DNA of 64,000 nucleotides, taken from contig PTEX01000003.1 of NCBI GenBank assembly GCA_003342815.1, positions 818,338-882,337 on the forward strand, written 5' to 3'. The DNA comes from Eudromia elegans (lineage: Eukaryota; Chordata; Aves; Tinamiformes; Tinamidae). The position numbers and the translations under genes were made by a program. Below, piece after piece: positions 11,515 through 25,200 of this stretch. The notes beneath the pieces were generated by a model. It was not told the DNA's origin, did no database searches, and saw nothing but the letters and a program-made list of their open reading frames with translations. Every line of letters starts with the position of its first letter. Position 1 is the first letter of the stretch.

Positions 11515-12779
11515 TGTTCTCATATTTTCTAACACAGATTTTATTATAAACTTCTGTCTTGATCTATTCTATTCTTTCTTCTTTTAACAATTTTTTTTCC
11601 TGGCACGAGATGAGTTTTCTGCTGAAATTTCCAATAAGATGTCAAATGATTAACCCAGGAATGAAATGAATGTAAGAAAGGTGAACTAAATAGTTCTGTA
11701 TTTTGATAGCTTTTGCATGCATGAAAAGCACGAGGAAGCAAAGAGAAAAAATACAAATTCTCCTTTACCTTTTTGGAATCCAGCAATTCAGTATTTCCTA
11801 CATAGATTTGTATTCCCTTCCTCACAGGCCATTATTGCCTCAGTGACTCTGTTCAGCACCACTACAGTGTAAATCACACATTGCAGTATTGTACCTGCAA
11901 TATAAGACTTCTCTAAGAGAATAGATACCATGAGGACAGCTCAAACAGCCCACCTTCTGCAGGGCTGTAAACCACTCTTTAAGTCAGTAATTGTGTCAGT
12001 GCTATATTACTGTCACTAAATGTGCAGAGTTCTTCCAATCTGAGTAGAACATAAGTTTTGTGCTAGATTTCCTAACAACACAGTGTTTTATGTTAAACTT
12101 AGAATTCCCGCAGCCTGACATTAATGATGTTTATCTACTACTTAGGTTGTTAGATACTAATAAATATTTCCCTAATTCTTAGATCAACCAAACCAATCTC
12201 AATCCCCATTCTGTCATTCTGCCTGGAAATCACAACAATAAGCAGCACTAAGATTCTTTATAGGAGGTTAGGGGACTCAGAGCTTGTCTCCTAGTGATAA
12301 AATTAGAGAGGAGAATTAAAGTGATTACACTCTAAAAATGACTTACTAGAAATGACAGGTTTTTTTAACCTAAATATTTTTTAAGTACCAAATTTGTCAC
12401 TCCTGTAAGTTATATGTTACTAACTGTAAAATTATTTTATTTCAGCAGTAAAAGAAATGAAGTACTTTTAGCCAATGTCTTTAAATAAATCAGGACGCTT
12501 GTATTCAATTCACATTTTATTTGCTTATATAAGGATTCTTTTATTTTTGACTGAGTTGCCACATTCCTCTGAATCATGAAAAGAAATGTGTGCACCCATA
12601 GCATTGCTATCCCCCTGGTTAGTCTCCATTGAGACAACGCCTGCCACTGAGCACAGCAAATTTAATGAGCAGGTAGTTAAGGCTGCTGTGGCAGTGTAGT
12701 GTGAATTGAGGAGAGGTACACAAAGGAGAAATGCAGGAAGAATAGCACCACACAAGCTGCATCCTGCAATTATTGCACA

Positions 12780-12805
12780 GTGTGTGTGTGTGTGTGTGTG
12801 TGTGT
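12780..12805. repeat. (GT)13 dinucleotide microsatellite
   Basis: Thirteen uninterrupted GT units, likely polymorphic. Flanked by unique sequence. Confidence 0.95.
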
Positions 12806-13879
12806 TAGGGCCAAATACTTCCCATTACTCGGTGAATCTTACTCTACAACCAGCAGAGTCAGTGCAACTTAGAGTGAGGGCTAAGATACAGCACTGGTCA
12901 AAAGATTCAATACCCATCATACACAGTCTTCTGCTTCACTGGCTTTGAGAAGATCAGGAAGCTGCTTTCACCGGTCTGTTAGACTTTGCTATCTCAAAAA
13001 TCTTCTCTGTTTTACATAGAAATCCAAGCTTCAAACCCGCTTTTAAGTGGCTGGAAGCTGCTATTTTTAGTAGCAGAAACAAACAGTGTGTTAACTTTCT
13101 CCTGAGGATCCTACACCAAAAAAATGTCCCCATTAATCTTCCCTTTCACTTATGAAGTAGGCTACAGTGCAGACTCTGCAAGGAGAAGAGAGGAACCTAT
13201 AGGATTTGTCTTAACTATCAACTTTGTTATCTGTGTTCAAGTCAGCACAGCCTCAGACTACTCTAGATGCCTATTACTTAAGTGCAACTCAGCACATCTT
13301 TAGTCAAGAGACTACAGCCCCTGAGGAGCCAAAGGACAGACATGTGAGATGCTGACAGACATCCCAGTGCTCCTGCATAGGGAGAACGGGAGCCTCTGGG
13401 AGCTCATCCCTAGGTGGGAATCAGTTACTCAAATGAAGCTAGCCTACATCTACACTGCCAAGCCAACCACATTATCATCCAAGGTAGATTTACATTTTTA
13501 ATCTTCAGGAGATCATCTAACTTGACAAAAGCCCCATTAAACTCAAGCTGAAGTTTAGGTGGGGGATGAAGGTACTCCATGAATGGGACTCCATGGAGAA
13601 GTATCTGAAATATAGCTAGTGTTAACTTTGAAGTCATATGCAAATTTAGAAGAAATAAACCACAACTATTTTCTATTCTACTTTTCATACATGGGAATTT
13701 AGCAACAACAAAAAAAAAGTGATTTAGGGATTAGTTTCTATATTAAAACTGATTTTCCTATATATGCAATACTAATAAAGTAAAACCCTATGAAGCCTTA
13801 TGAAATAGACTGACTCTTTGCTAAGAATATAGGATTTCACTGTTGTAAGGTTGACGATTTACCCATTCAAAACCTCACA

Positions 13880-14245
13880 AAAGGACTGAAGAGAAGATTG
13901 AGAGGGGATCTTATCAATATGTATAAATACCTGACAGAAGAACGTAGAGAAGATAGGGCCAAACTCTTCTCGGTGGTGGCCACTGACAGGACGAGGGTTA
14001 ACGGGCACAAGTTGAAACCCAGGCAGTTCCAGGTCCATGGGAGGAAGAACGTAAATACTGTGAGGGTGACAGAGCCCTGGCACAGGCTGCCCAGAGAGGC
14101 TGTGGAGTCTCCTTCTCTGGAGATCTTCAAACCTGCCTGGATGCCACCCTGTGCCCTGTGCTCTGGGTGTCCCTGCTGGAGCAGGAGGGTTGGATTAGAG
14201 GATCTCTAGAGGTCCCCTCCAACCTTAAGCATTCTATGATACTGT
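13880..14245 (+). mobile_element. CR1 LINE, short 3'-end copy
   Basis: A 5'-truncated CR1 of about 365 bp on the plus strand. It starts within the C-terminal RT region (GAAGAGAAGATTGAGAGGGG, then ATCAATATGTATAAATACCT). It continues with 'CTCTTCTCGGTGGTGGCCAC', 'GACAGGACGAGGGTTAACGG' and 'GCACAGGCTGCCCAGAGAGG', and ends with 'GGTTGGATTAGAGGATCTCT', 'CCAACCTTAAGCATTCTATG' and ATACTGTGACTG. Its 3' part is closely similar, in opposite orientation, to the copy at 3416-4157. Internal stops and loss of the catalytic domain make it inactive. Open frames at 13859-14209 on both strands are by-products. Confidence 0.95.
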
Positions 14246-15560
14246 GACTGTCTTCAGATGTGTCTTTTTGCAGCTCAGAATCTGCCCTGCTCACTTGCTG
14301 AGAATTCATTAACCTATTAGGTGACCCTCCTCCCCAAATCTTTTAAAATTATATGACAGAGTGATTTACTATTAACATTACTATTACTATTTACTATTTT
14401 ATGATAGAAAAAGAATAGATGCTTACATGGTTGCTAATACATCACTGAAAACAGGTATATAAAAAAATGCAGTTAATACTTCTATCAGGTGTCTTCTGTT
14501 ATATATGGAGTACAGTGATCCATGCATGCCCTGTCCTTTCCATGAACAAAAGTGACCAATTTTAACATCCGATCATCTGAAAGTGTTACAATTAGCACCC
14601 AGCAAACCTATTTAAGGGATCATGTGAATGTTAAATTCTAGTATTTGTGCACAGAAATAATAAAAAGATTAGATAAAAAAAAGGAGAAAAGGAAGGATAA
14701 AAAGATTGTTTTAAGAAAAGTTATGTCTGACTCTCAAAACTTGAAACACACTTCTTGGTTTAAAAAAAAAAAAATCTTCAAATGAAGATGAGTGGCTGAA
14801 AAAATACTTTCCAATAATAGCCCCTACCCTTTAGTTCCTTTAGTTCCTTTTTAAGTTCTAATACCCATTTAAAAACACATCTTGCACTTACAATCCAACA
14901 CATCTTCAATTTGGCACTATTTTCATGATAATATCTATCTAGATAAAAGAGAGATTTACCAGTTTGTAGCCATCTGTAAAACAGAATATGTTGTGGTACA
15001 CTGTAAAATGCAACAGATCTGAATAGGTATTTCAGGTAGTATTTGGTATAGTATGAACTGAAAAGGAACCCAATCCTTTGAAACACAGATCAAGATTTTT
15101 TTCCTAGGGAAATTAGAAGGAACTGGTGTCCTTTTTGCTTCCATTTAATGTGTCTGATAAATCTCACTTAAAAAAAAGCATAATATCCAGAAATACTACA
15201 TGTATTTCTCTGTAAATTCAATGGATGAGATGCACGAGCCGTAACTACATCCAGTGCACATTCCAGGCCACTAACCAAAGCCTGAAAGCAACATTTGTGT
15301 TTGACTCTTCATCGTATATACACCTGAACAGAGGATGAATAGAAGAGAAAGACAGCAACACAAACAGTTTGTTTTCCCTGTATCTTCACTGCCAGTCAGC
15401 AGCAACCAAATTCTTTAGACTGTATTCATGACTCAAAGTAGAGAGATTAGCTTGGGCTTTTGGTTGGAAGGTGGTCAGGAGAGGTCACAGGCCTTCCTTA
15501 TGTTTTAAAGCTAGAACCATTCATACTGTAAGTATAACTTAGATTTATTTGGGATTATTT
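14246..15560. other. Intronic sequence without recognised genes
   Basis: AT-rich unique-looking DNA with an A13 run near 14762 and a tandem duplication of TTAGTTCCTT at 14832-14851. No coding or RNA signal. Confidence 0.6.
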
Positions 15561-15750
15561 GGATTATATTGGATTATATATTATATTATTATTATATTAT
15601 TTATATTTATATTATTTATATTTATATTATATTATTATTATATATTATTATATTATTATATTATTATATATTATATTATATTATATTATATTATATTATA
15701 TTATATTATATTATATTATATTATATTATATTATATTATATTATATTATA
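15561..15750. repeat. AT-only satellite: degenerate block plus (TTATA)16
   Basis: About 190 bp almost free of G and C. The left part (15561-15670) mixes TTATA, TTATTTATA and TTATTA units. From 15671 to 15750 there are 16 perfect copies of the pentamer TTATA, ending at TCAACTTCTC. The long Tyr/Ile-rich open frames through it are translation artefacts of the repeat. The length is probably variable between individuals. Confidence 0.97.
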
Positions 15751-15899
15751 TCAACTTCTCTTTAAAATAGCAATATCAATCGAACATAGCTACAAAATTT
15801 CTAATTAATCACCTTTTCTCTCCAGTAACATATAAAATGACAGACCTTCAAATGACCCACATATAGCTGGATGGATCTCTGAACACGGACCATCTTCCT

Positions 15900-18100
15900 A
15901 CAAAGAGTATTCACAATGCACAGCATTCCCTACCAAATTTGCACAAACTTAGGAGATAGGAATCATGAAGCGAGTCTCAGTTATCTGATCTCAAATTCAC
16001 CGTCAGGGTCAATAATTTGTCATTTCACAGCACGAAGAATGATATTCCTCATTGCACAAAGACATCTCTTTACTTTAGATTATTTCCAAACGCGGCTGCT
16101 GCTTAAAGGTTTGGAGTCTGATCCTTTTTTCCATAGCACAATGACAAAAAAAAAGCTCAGAAGCCAAGGACAGGGAAAGAGCTGATTTTGCATTTTCCCA
16201 TTCTAAAATCCTCTGTGAAGGGGTTTTAAGTGTGAAGAGGAAACGAGAATAGGTAAGTAACATGCCCAAGAACTGCTTATTAACTCTTCCTCTGCAATTT
16301 CAGGAAGGGTTCAGAAGCAACAGGGAAGGAAGCAAAAGGGAGGAAAACAGGCTGGTTTTGAATTCTTTGTGGGAAACCTGAAACGGCAAAGGAAAAGACC
16401 GAGACTCACACAGAACGACTACGCGAGGCAGAGCAGACTGATGACAGGATAACTTTTACTGCCTACTGATTCTGAAGAGAGATAAAGCTATTCAGGTATC
16501 TTCACCCACACAGGTAGGTACTTAAGGTACACATTTATTTAAGGCCTCATCTAATTCTTAAACTACCTCCAAAGAGAGGCTGCTAACTCAGTTTTTAAGC
16601 AAAGCTTACCTAAATTAATAGGCTAACAGAATCCCATAGAAAATCCATATCGAACAGTTCAAAAGCCAAAGCAAAACGGAGACTTAAAAAGACTAGTAGC
16701 ATTAGAAACAAACTTCTGCCTATAAAATTTGGAAAATATCATCTCTTTTTCTGTAGGGACTCAATACCAGATTTGGGCGTTAGTCATGCCCTGAAATATA
16801 AAACAGTTATTTAAAGTACTCTCTGCCCATTTTCTAGTATACGAGCTGTACAGTGAAATAGAATACTCAAAATTGCATAAACAAAGAGCTATATAGAGTT
16901 ATCTCTACCTCTAGAGTGAGTGAGCAACTACCTGCTGGAAATTCCAGGAACTTAACATTTTGCAGATGATGCCGGTGTCTTGCAGGGGCATTTCCTTCTC
17001 CTCCCACACGGCCGTGCCCGAGGGAGGTGCACTATACTACCGTATTACTTTATGCTCTGTCAGTGAAGGCCTTTCTCGCTCACCTGCACAAAGCCATAAT
17101 GCAAAACAAACACGGGTGAGATTAAATCATTTCTTCAGCCAGGTCTACTCCGTAAACTGTCACTTCCACTCTAGTTCTTAATTATTCATCTATTTTATGC
17201 TGTATCTTTCTGTTTTCAGGCAAATATAGAACACCTCACAGGAAAAGAAATAATCTGTGGTATTATCAACAGGCTCTCACAGGGAATACTCCTCACTAAC
17301 CTCCAAGCTTTAAGTTTTGTTTTTAAACACACCAGAAAAATTGCACTTTGCTGACAGTTTTTTAAAAGAAACGGCTTTGGCTGTGCCACAAGTGAGTGAC
17401 TACGCCACCAAACCATAAAGATTTCGCTGCGACTTTTCTTTTTCGTTAATAGAGGCATAAGCATAATCCTGCAAGCACGAATGCCAGGAAGGCAGGGGGA
17501 TGAGAACAAACGTTTAACGCTGCTGAACGGGCACAGCAACTGCCCTGCCCGCCCGCCTGCAGCCGCCTAGCACCGCTGCACAGCCCTTTCTCCAGCTGGC
17601 GCTACCAAGAGCTGCTGCTGGGCAGGCATGCACAGAGCAACTGCGGTTTAAAGGAAGCAAAAAGGGAAATACAAAAAAAAAATATACATTGGGGGGGATG
17701 TCTAATCGTTTTCTGTTACAGAGCAGAGTTCTGCTGAAGAAATTTAATCCTTTTTCCAATATGGCAAGAAGCCAATTGTGTACAAGTTTAGAGCAATTTC
17801 AATCAGCGTGTGAACTCCAGTAACGCTGATTTTAATACCCTCTTCCTGCTCTCCTAAAAACACAGAGCAAACCCTCGCCACTGCCCTCCTCACGGTGATA
17901 AATTCTTCCCTCCATCCCTTCCTCCCCCACAGCTGGCACTCTCAATGCAGCCAGAACTTCCGCAGATCAGAGGACACTGACAGCCCGGGCTGACCAATCT
18001 CGGAGGGTTTTTTCTCTTTTTTTTTTTTCTTCAAGATACTCCGTGTTAACAGCTTGAGGGGGTTCAATCAGCACTGCTTTGATCTCGGCTGGAACTATAA
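15900..18100. promoter_or_regulatory. CpG-enriched intronic block, candidate enhancer or alternative promoter
   Basis: CpG dinucleotides are rare in most of the window but frequent here. I counted roughly 28 between about 17340 and 18090, densest around 17510-17650 (CTGCCCGCCCGCCTGCAGCC and neighbours), with further groups at 16080-16440 and 16960-17170. Two CAGCTG E-boxes occur at about 17594 and 17932. No TATA box, initiator or first exon could be defined, and there is no open frame with a family signature. It lies in ZFPM2 intron 3, so it could serve a downstream-initiating ZFPM2 transcript or act as an enhancer. Function is inference only. Confidence 0.3.
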
Positions 18101-18466
18101 TTATTTAACATTGTTACAAGGATTTCTATAATCCATCCTACCATTAAATCCCTTTTACACCCTCATCTTCTGAAGGCTAATCTGCATCCGTACACTCAGT
18201 TTGTCTCTTCAGCTGGTTTCATCAGGCTCTGGCATTCTCCAACATCCAGAGTGATGGTTCTTTTTTTTCTAATGAAATCATTTTCTTTCAAATTGAAAAG
18301 CACAAAAGGTCTTGTGCATTCGCTACCTTTTGATGAGATAGCTATATAACACCAATATAATCCACTGTTTGCTGCAAACTTCCTCCTGATTTCATAAAAT
18401 TCATTTTCTCTGTGGTGTTTTCGTTGAATTGATGATACATAGGCGTGTGCTATATACATAACCACC

Positions 18467-18490
18467 AAAAAAAAAAAGAAAAAAAAAAAA
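18467..18490. repeat. A-rich homopolymer tract
   Basis: A run of A interrupted by one G at 18478. It produces the poly-Phe stretch in a minus-strand open frame at 18196-18684. That frame begins with GTG and is not supported as a gene. Confidence 0.9.
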
Positions 18491-18840
18491 GAACATGAGT
18501 AGATGCTCTTTGAAAATACACCAAAAACAAGAATAGTAAGAGTGTGCTCATTGCTCTCTCTACTCTCCTTGATGAATTCCTCAGGAAATACTGTATCCAG
18601 ACGTAGAAAAATAAGTAAATAAATCTGGGATGCTTGAAGAGAAAACTGAAATATTTTATCATGTATAAAAGATACCCACCACACGGAAAAATGACTTTAA
18701 CAGAGAGAGAAAATACATGACAAAGAAAATAAACACAGAGCAGAGTAAAAGTGAAGCACAGGAAGAAAATCAGAGGGATATAAAAGGAAATGATGAGAAA
18801 TTATGATGGACAAAAAGAGAACAGCACATACAAAAACCTT

Positions 18841-18861
18841 CTTTTCCTTTTTTTTTTTTTT
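18841..18861. repeat. Polypyrimidine tract
   Basis: CTTTTCC followed by 14 T; low-complexity sequence. Confidence 0.9.
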
Positions 18862-18954
18862 AAGGAAACTAAACTTGAAAGGAAAATATGTGAATTTTTC
18901 AGTACATGTATGTCATTACCTAGGGAAAAAAAAGGCTCTGCTGCACATATTCTG

Positions 18955-19210
18955 TGCAAACCGTTTGATAAGGCACCTAACTGCAGAGGTATCCAGGTGC
19001 TCCAGGAAGCAGCCCCACACGGGCACCTCTTTCCCACTCTGCTGTGTGCACAGGTGAGGTTGCATGTGCACGCAGGCAGAGCGGTGGGGAAAACAAATAC
19101 AGGAGGCAGATAACTCTGGACCGCTATTACAGAGCTACACTAAAACAGGACAGCATTTAAAGTCGGCTGTCGCGCATCTGGCGTGAACTAACCCTGTTCA
19201 GATCAGTGAT
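18955..19210. promoter_or_regulatory. CpG-enriched patch, right edge of the 15.9-19.2 kb block
   Basis: Contains GCACGCAGGCAGAGCGGTGG and GTCGGCTGTCGCGCATCTGG and is clearly richer in CpG than flanking DNA. No motif identifies a specific function. Confidence 0.2.
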
Positions 19211-22200
19211 CTCATGTCTTCCGTATCACAGTGTATAGCTGTAAGGTTAAGCTAATTAAGAGCGATAGCTGGGGTTTTTTTTATTACCATTATTATATAA
19301 GGAAGTCAAACGATGAGGAGCAAGTAGTCTCTGTTACAAAAGAGAATCTGAGAAAACAAAGCTGATGAAAAGAACAAACAGAATGGGCCAAAAATTAAAT
19401 TAAGAAACTCACAGAGAAAATAAGATCTTAAAATGGCAAATTTTCTTTTATTCGCCCTTAACTACTGTAATAAAATTTAGTTTATCAGCAGACACTGGAG
19501 AAATACATTGCAAAACAAGTCATATTTCTAAAATATTGCCTGGCCTTTACTAGTAATTAAAACAATAGATATTAGATTCAATTCATTGTCAGAAGAAACT
19601 AAGAGCTACTGCTGCTTTGCACACATTCTATTTGAGAAAAGAATTCTCTTTTAGTCAGATTTATGACTCTTTACTTTCATAAAAACTGTAAAAGATAATG
19701 AAACAAATAATAACTGTTTCCTGGAAGGGAAGATTTGTCCTCAGGAACATTTTGGACATTATATATCACAATCCTTTCCTATCCCTGGTCACGTTCTCCT
19801 TTCAGCTAGAGCTTATTTGTAATATCTATATTCATATTTATAAATAATAGTTACCACTACAATCCCACTACCATCTAATAAAATAAGGTCATGTCTCATG
19901 TATATCATGCTACCAAAAGGGTGTTTTTCACAGCTGTAGTCATGGACATGAAAAATGAGGAGTTTTTAACTATTGCAAGACCCAAATGAGTTATCATTTT
20001 AAAAAATGTTACATAAGGCCTAGTCCCGCATCAGCAATGAACAGTCACCAAGAAATTAAACTTAATGCTCACCAGCACCTTCTAGACCTACCTCCCATTT
20101 CTCAGAAAGGGTTTGTTTAGTATGTAGAAAGTCTGCATACTTGCCTGGAAAAGCTTAAGGCTCCAATGTACTTGTGTGTTTAATTTAATCCAGTGACATG
20201 TTCACATGCATTAAGTTGAACGTTTGTAAATGCTTTGCAGGGTAGGCATCTGTAAGACCAAAAGCATTCTTACAAATGCAGATTTTTTTTTTTTTTCAGG
20301 AGATAGGAAGACTTAGATATTATATCTTCAATTCAGAAATGCTTGGGCTGCCTTAAACAAAATTAATTTCTTCTCCTGTTCTACAAATTCTTTCTCCTGA
20401 AGATTTAAGAGATTATCAAATGTCCCAAATTATTCCTATTTCCACTTCATTAACAGCAAAAAGTCCACAGCTGATAGATGCCACCCAATAACTGTGGCTA
20501 GCAGTCTTCCTCCTACTGACTGTATTTGTAAGTCTTACACAAATGATATATGAACTTATTTAAGGAATAAGGAAAATGTATTTTGCTATCTAATTTAACA
20601 GTGCTAGATTTTTTATGATATATTTTGATATTCTTAAATTTCAAATATTTTCAGATAAAATAATAAAATTCCATCCACTTTTGGAATTTATTAGTGTAAG
20701 TATTTGCTGAATTTGGATGGGCAGCTCTCTGACAGTTTCTACAGAGCTTTGGGAAGAAGACTTTGCTAAGCTTAGCCACATTTTGCTGCACCAGCTCTAC
20801 AAACAGTCCCTCAGAGTGACACATGGCCTCACCAGGAGTGAAGAGTCCTTCCATGGATGGTGGCCATGTTACATTACAGCAGGAAACTTCAATATTTGCT
20901 ATTCTTTATTTATGCACACAGACTGCTTAATATAGATAAAGCCAAGTTCTGACTGCTGGTGAGGAAAATAAAGTCATATTTCACAGTTATGATGTCATCA
21001 AAGGACTATATTTCATGGCTATAACAACTTTGCAAATATATACATAAAGTGATACCCCTAAGGAGCCCTACTTGCTAAGTCTGCCTGAGGTCCAGCAAAG
21101 TGGACCTCCTTAAATTCCATTTAATGTCATTAAGATTTGAATATCAAGGAAGTCTAAATAGCCTGAGGATAAGAAAGGCATTCTGAGTTTTATACACTGC
21201 AGCACACTTGCCATATTACATGAAATTTTCTATATATTATGTGCTGCGTTATCTTCAATTCACTCTTTTTAAATTTCGGCACACTATTTTCCTTTTATGC
21301 ATTTATCTGTGTATATATGCTTTATATATTATATGTAATTACAAAATTACAGTTCAAGTGAAACTTACATATATAAAAACTATCACTGATGCAGTTCCAG
21401 AATTTCAGATCTTGAAAATGGAATTTGATTACGTTATTGCTCTAAACCAGCATCACTGTAATATCAGCCTTAAGCAACATGGGCTGCAAAAATCATTTGG
21501 TTCCATTTTCCCAAAAAAGGAAAACTGATAGGATTATTTTCATGATAAATTAATTTTACCATGTAATTGCAATTATGACTTCTAATTAATGAATGGTTTC
21601 ACCCTCACTAACTAGGTCAGCATTTTTTCTTTTAAAAGTATAGCATTTTTCTCTTTAGATAAGTGTAATGATATGTCCAAGATCTGGGGAATTGCACATG
21701 ACATTTTTCCAGGACAATGATCCCAGAAACTGAGTGAAGGTAGTGCGACACGCTTTGCTACATATTATATATATCTTCTTTTACATGAAACATAAAGATG
21801 GGCTTTTTAGTAAGAAGTACATACAGTATCTAGAACTATTGGAATATTGTTGAATTTCATGACTCAGTTTCCCGCTACATAGAATGTGATATATTATGTT
21901 CTGAGACCAAACAATTAGTAGGATCTATTAATATATTGCATCCCAGTTATCATTAGGCATCGTAAAACATCTCACCTAGAGAAAAAACTACAGAAGAATG
22001 GGATTTTCAGTAATGAGAAATATTCATACAGAATATTATCAAAATAACCCAAATCTTTTTGATATGCCATGAAGGACAGAGTTCAATGCTCCTTATTCTC
22101 CACTGTTGGGTCAGATCACATGTTTGAAGGTATCGTAGTTATATGCAAAACCATTTCTTCAATGTCCCCTACAGATGTCCTCTGGCATGTATATACCATT

Positions 22201-25200
22201 TTAAATTCTACATTATTCCTCTCCCATTCACATCCCTGTCAACAACCTTATCACACCGTTCTTCGATTCCAGATGATTCACGCACTGTGGCATGAAGATA
22301 CAGAAAAGAAAATTAAGTAAGTTGTAACTATTAAAACAAGGATTAGGAGGACAAGATGAGAGGAAAATAATTTCCTTGGAAGAGGCTCAAAATTTGATGG
22401 CTAAAATATTATGGATATAGTAATTAAGCAAAATGCTAGCTCTTATCATACTGCAACACACCAAAATATCTGCTGTTTTGTTGTAGGATTTTTTTTTTCT
22501 GTTGCTAGAAATAGACAAATATTGAGAGACTACCTCTTAAAGAAAATATCCATGAAAAGTTGAGATTTAATGCACCTTTGAAAAGCAGTCAATATCTAGT
22601 GCCGAGCAATTCTAAAACTAGGGTAAAAAAGTCTTTTCTGAAAGTCAAAAAAAGCTGATAAAATGCAGATAAAGTAAATCATCAAGTAAATAAAGTTTAA
22701 AATGATACACTATTTTATCAGAACATATTAAAATTTTTGAAGTCTTTTTAATGTCACATTTAAGTAAGGACTGTTCTACACCTTAGAAAACTCTCTTGGT
22801 GAATGCTGATCCTGAGTACTGCCTAGATAAACTCATTCTGTATGAAAATTAATATTTATGTATACATGCAGGCCAAAGATTTCTTTACTGATTAGTGGTT
22901 TTGGCACCACAACATGAGTATCAAATGCTGGATAACTTAAAGAAGTCTTATTTTCACACAATGATGTAACTCAAAAGCAAGGCTTCTTTCAGAATTAGCC
23001 AACCCGAAGTGTACCTATTAACCACTTTTGAACATTCTGTCCACGGTATATGTACATCTTATCCACAAATGTGAAAGATAAAAATATTCTGAAATCATCT
23101 CTGAGCATTATTAACAAACTGGGAAAGCTCTGAAAGTACACACTTTGTACCAGTCACACAATACAAGGAAGTCAAAACCAAAATGCTGGTGTTTTTCAGA
23201 GCTGGTAGCACAAGAACGTTCTCTCAAGAATTCTTATTTTAAACTGCACTGGATATATTTAGCTCAAAATCAAAACTAATTAACATTTTTTGGAAAAATT
23301 AATGGACCTTTGAAAAGAAGAACATTTTAAAAACTATCTCAAATATTAAAATCTGATTCAGAGCTAATCTGGATCTGACTGAACTAAAAGCAGAACCCCA
23401 ACAAGAATGCTGTCTTTAGGGTTTTCTCTCAGCCTCTTGTCAGCTCTGCGCAGTTCCCTTTCAGGGCTCAGAGCCATTCTGAGCTGACTGTCTAACTTTA
23501 TTGGGTAAATATCAATATCCATTTTATCACTGACATGTTGCAATAAATTTTTACTTCCAAGCAAAAACTGGTTCTTTCAAATGGAGGTTCCTGATCAGTG
23601 GTTCCTGATGATAGCGTTTGGTTGTTTTCATTCCACAATTCCAACTACTTTGTTATGACGTCCTAAAGGGGTAGGAGGAAAAGGTACTTTGAAAATCAAA
23701 ATATTTTCTTTAGTGAAACACTAAATATAGGATACGTCATTGAAACTAACTGAAACCTGCCAATTCAAGCAGTAAAATTAGCACCTCTAATTAAGTGCCT
23801 ACACACAACGCCTGGACTGTAGATCTGCACGTTGAAATAACTCCGTGTTTTGTATTATATAGTCCAATGTATTAACACATCCATCCTTCGATTGTTCAAG
23901 GCAGTGTGGCTATGCAGTATTCTGCATGCAATAATCTTAGCTGAATTAATGAGAAAAACACAACAAAGAGCAAAATAGTTGTGGGCCAATTACATGTCCC
24001 TTTTGATTCTCACCCCATCTGTTTCCAAAACCAGACATTGTTTCCTAGTCCTTTGCAATTACCAGGGTGTTAGATTGCCTTTATGACCAAACTACAGTGG
24101 AGACAGCTGAAAAGTGCAAAGCTTTCCGCCAGCCTCTGCTGCAGGTCCCTTGGTGCATGAAACTACAAGAAACAATGTATTGTAATGCAGATGTTCATTG
24201 ATTCCCCGCAGAATTTCACAGAGTAGGAGTCCTTCACAGTGTGACCTACGGGGATTTGTACTTTACATAATATCCACTATATAACATATCATGCCCTAAG
24301 TGAGGCTCCTAGTGAATCTGATCATTTGTCCCTTACACATGCCTTTCCCAGCTATCAACTTTTTCAGAGAACAAGAAGTCTTTTGTGCTTGAAACATAAA
24401 TGCCAATCAAAATAGAAAGCATTTCTAATCACTTTTCATTCGGACTTCACTGCCTTTTACGATCCAGGCCGTCATTCTTGCTTCATGCTGGATGTACACA
24501 GAAGTGAACAAAAGAATGCAGGAAGATACTGGATCAATCTCAGATCTAGAAACTTTCCTGCTTAAATATCAAAATAGTTACAAAGAGCAAATTACACCTA
24601 GCGCTGAGCAGGAAAAGCGTTGCTATGTCAAATGGTCAAATAAAGGCTAAGAAGTATTACACAAATACTGTCAAACTAAAAATAACACACTTCAATGTTT
24701 CACCTTGAAACATTTTGTCTAGCATAAAAATATTAGTGCTGCATTTGGTAATATTCTACAAGGATATTTGTTTAAATGAAATGAAACCTCTAGGAATGTA
24801 AACCATCCTTAGGAGAAAATGTTACTTCTAAACAGGAGTCATTTTCAGAGCACCTGATTTTGAAATGAAATTTAAATCCACAAACATTAGTTACATGCGA
24901 CAATGATAACCAAATCATGGCAAACATGATCATGATAAACAAACAGCAAACGACAAAACATTTGGAATGCCTGACAAAGGCTCAATATTTAGTGATGAGC
25001 CTGCTGCTTATTGATATGTTATGTTGCAAGTCAAATTAGGCAATGCTTATCTCCAACTTTGCAGAATTCTGCTGTACTTGCACCTTAAATCACAACATAG
25101 AGCTATAGAAGTCACCACAATAACAAAGTAACATCATGATAGCAAAATTATCTCGTAGTTTTCAATAGTAAACATTGCCTATTCACTTGATTCTGTGGAA

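Larger units (their letters stand above)
10444..13879. other. Intronic sequence without recognised genes
   Basis: Begins with an AT-rich stretch immediately after the CR1 tail (10444-10510) and includes the (GT)13 repeat at 12780-12805. Overlapping open frames on both strands at 10790-11216 show no recognisable domain. Confidence 0.6.

Noticed and set aside
15549-15808. Three overlapping Tyr/Ile/Leu-rich open frames
   Set aside because: Pure translation of the TTATA satellite.
17514-17759. Minus-strand 81-codon frame in the CpG-rich core, as a possible alternative first exon
   Set aside because: No initiation context, no donor that I can tie to the ZFPM2 phase, and no recognisable peptide. 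Left only as part of the candidate regulatory block.
18196-18684. 162-codon minus-strand open frame
   Set aside because: It starts with GTG, not ATG, and the first in-frame ATG leaves only about half of it. It reads through an A-rich tract giving poly-Phe, with no recognisable domain and no splice context.
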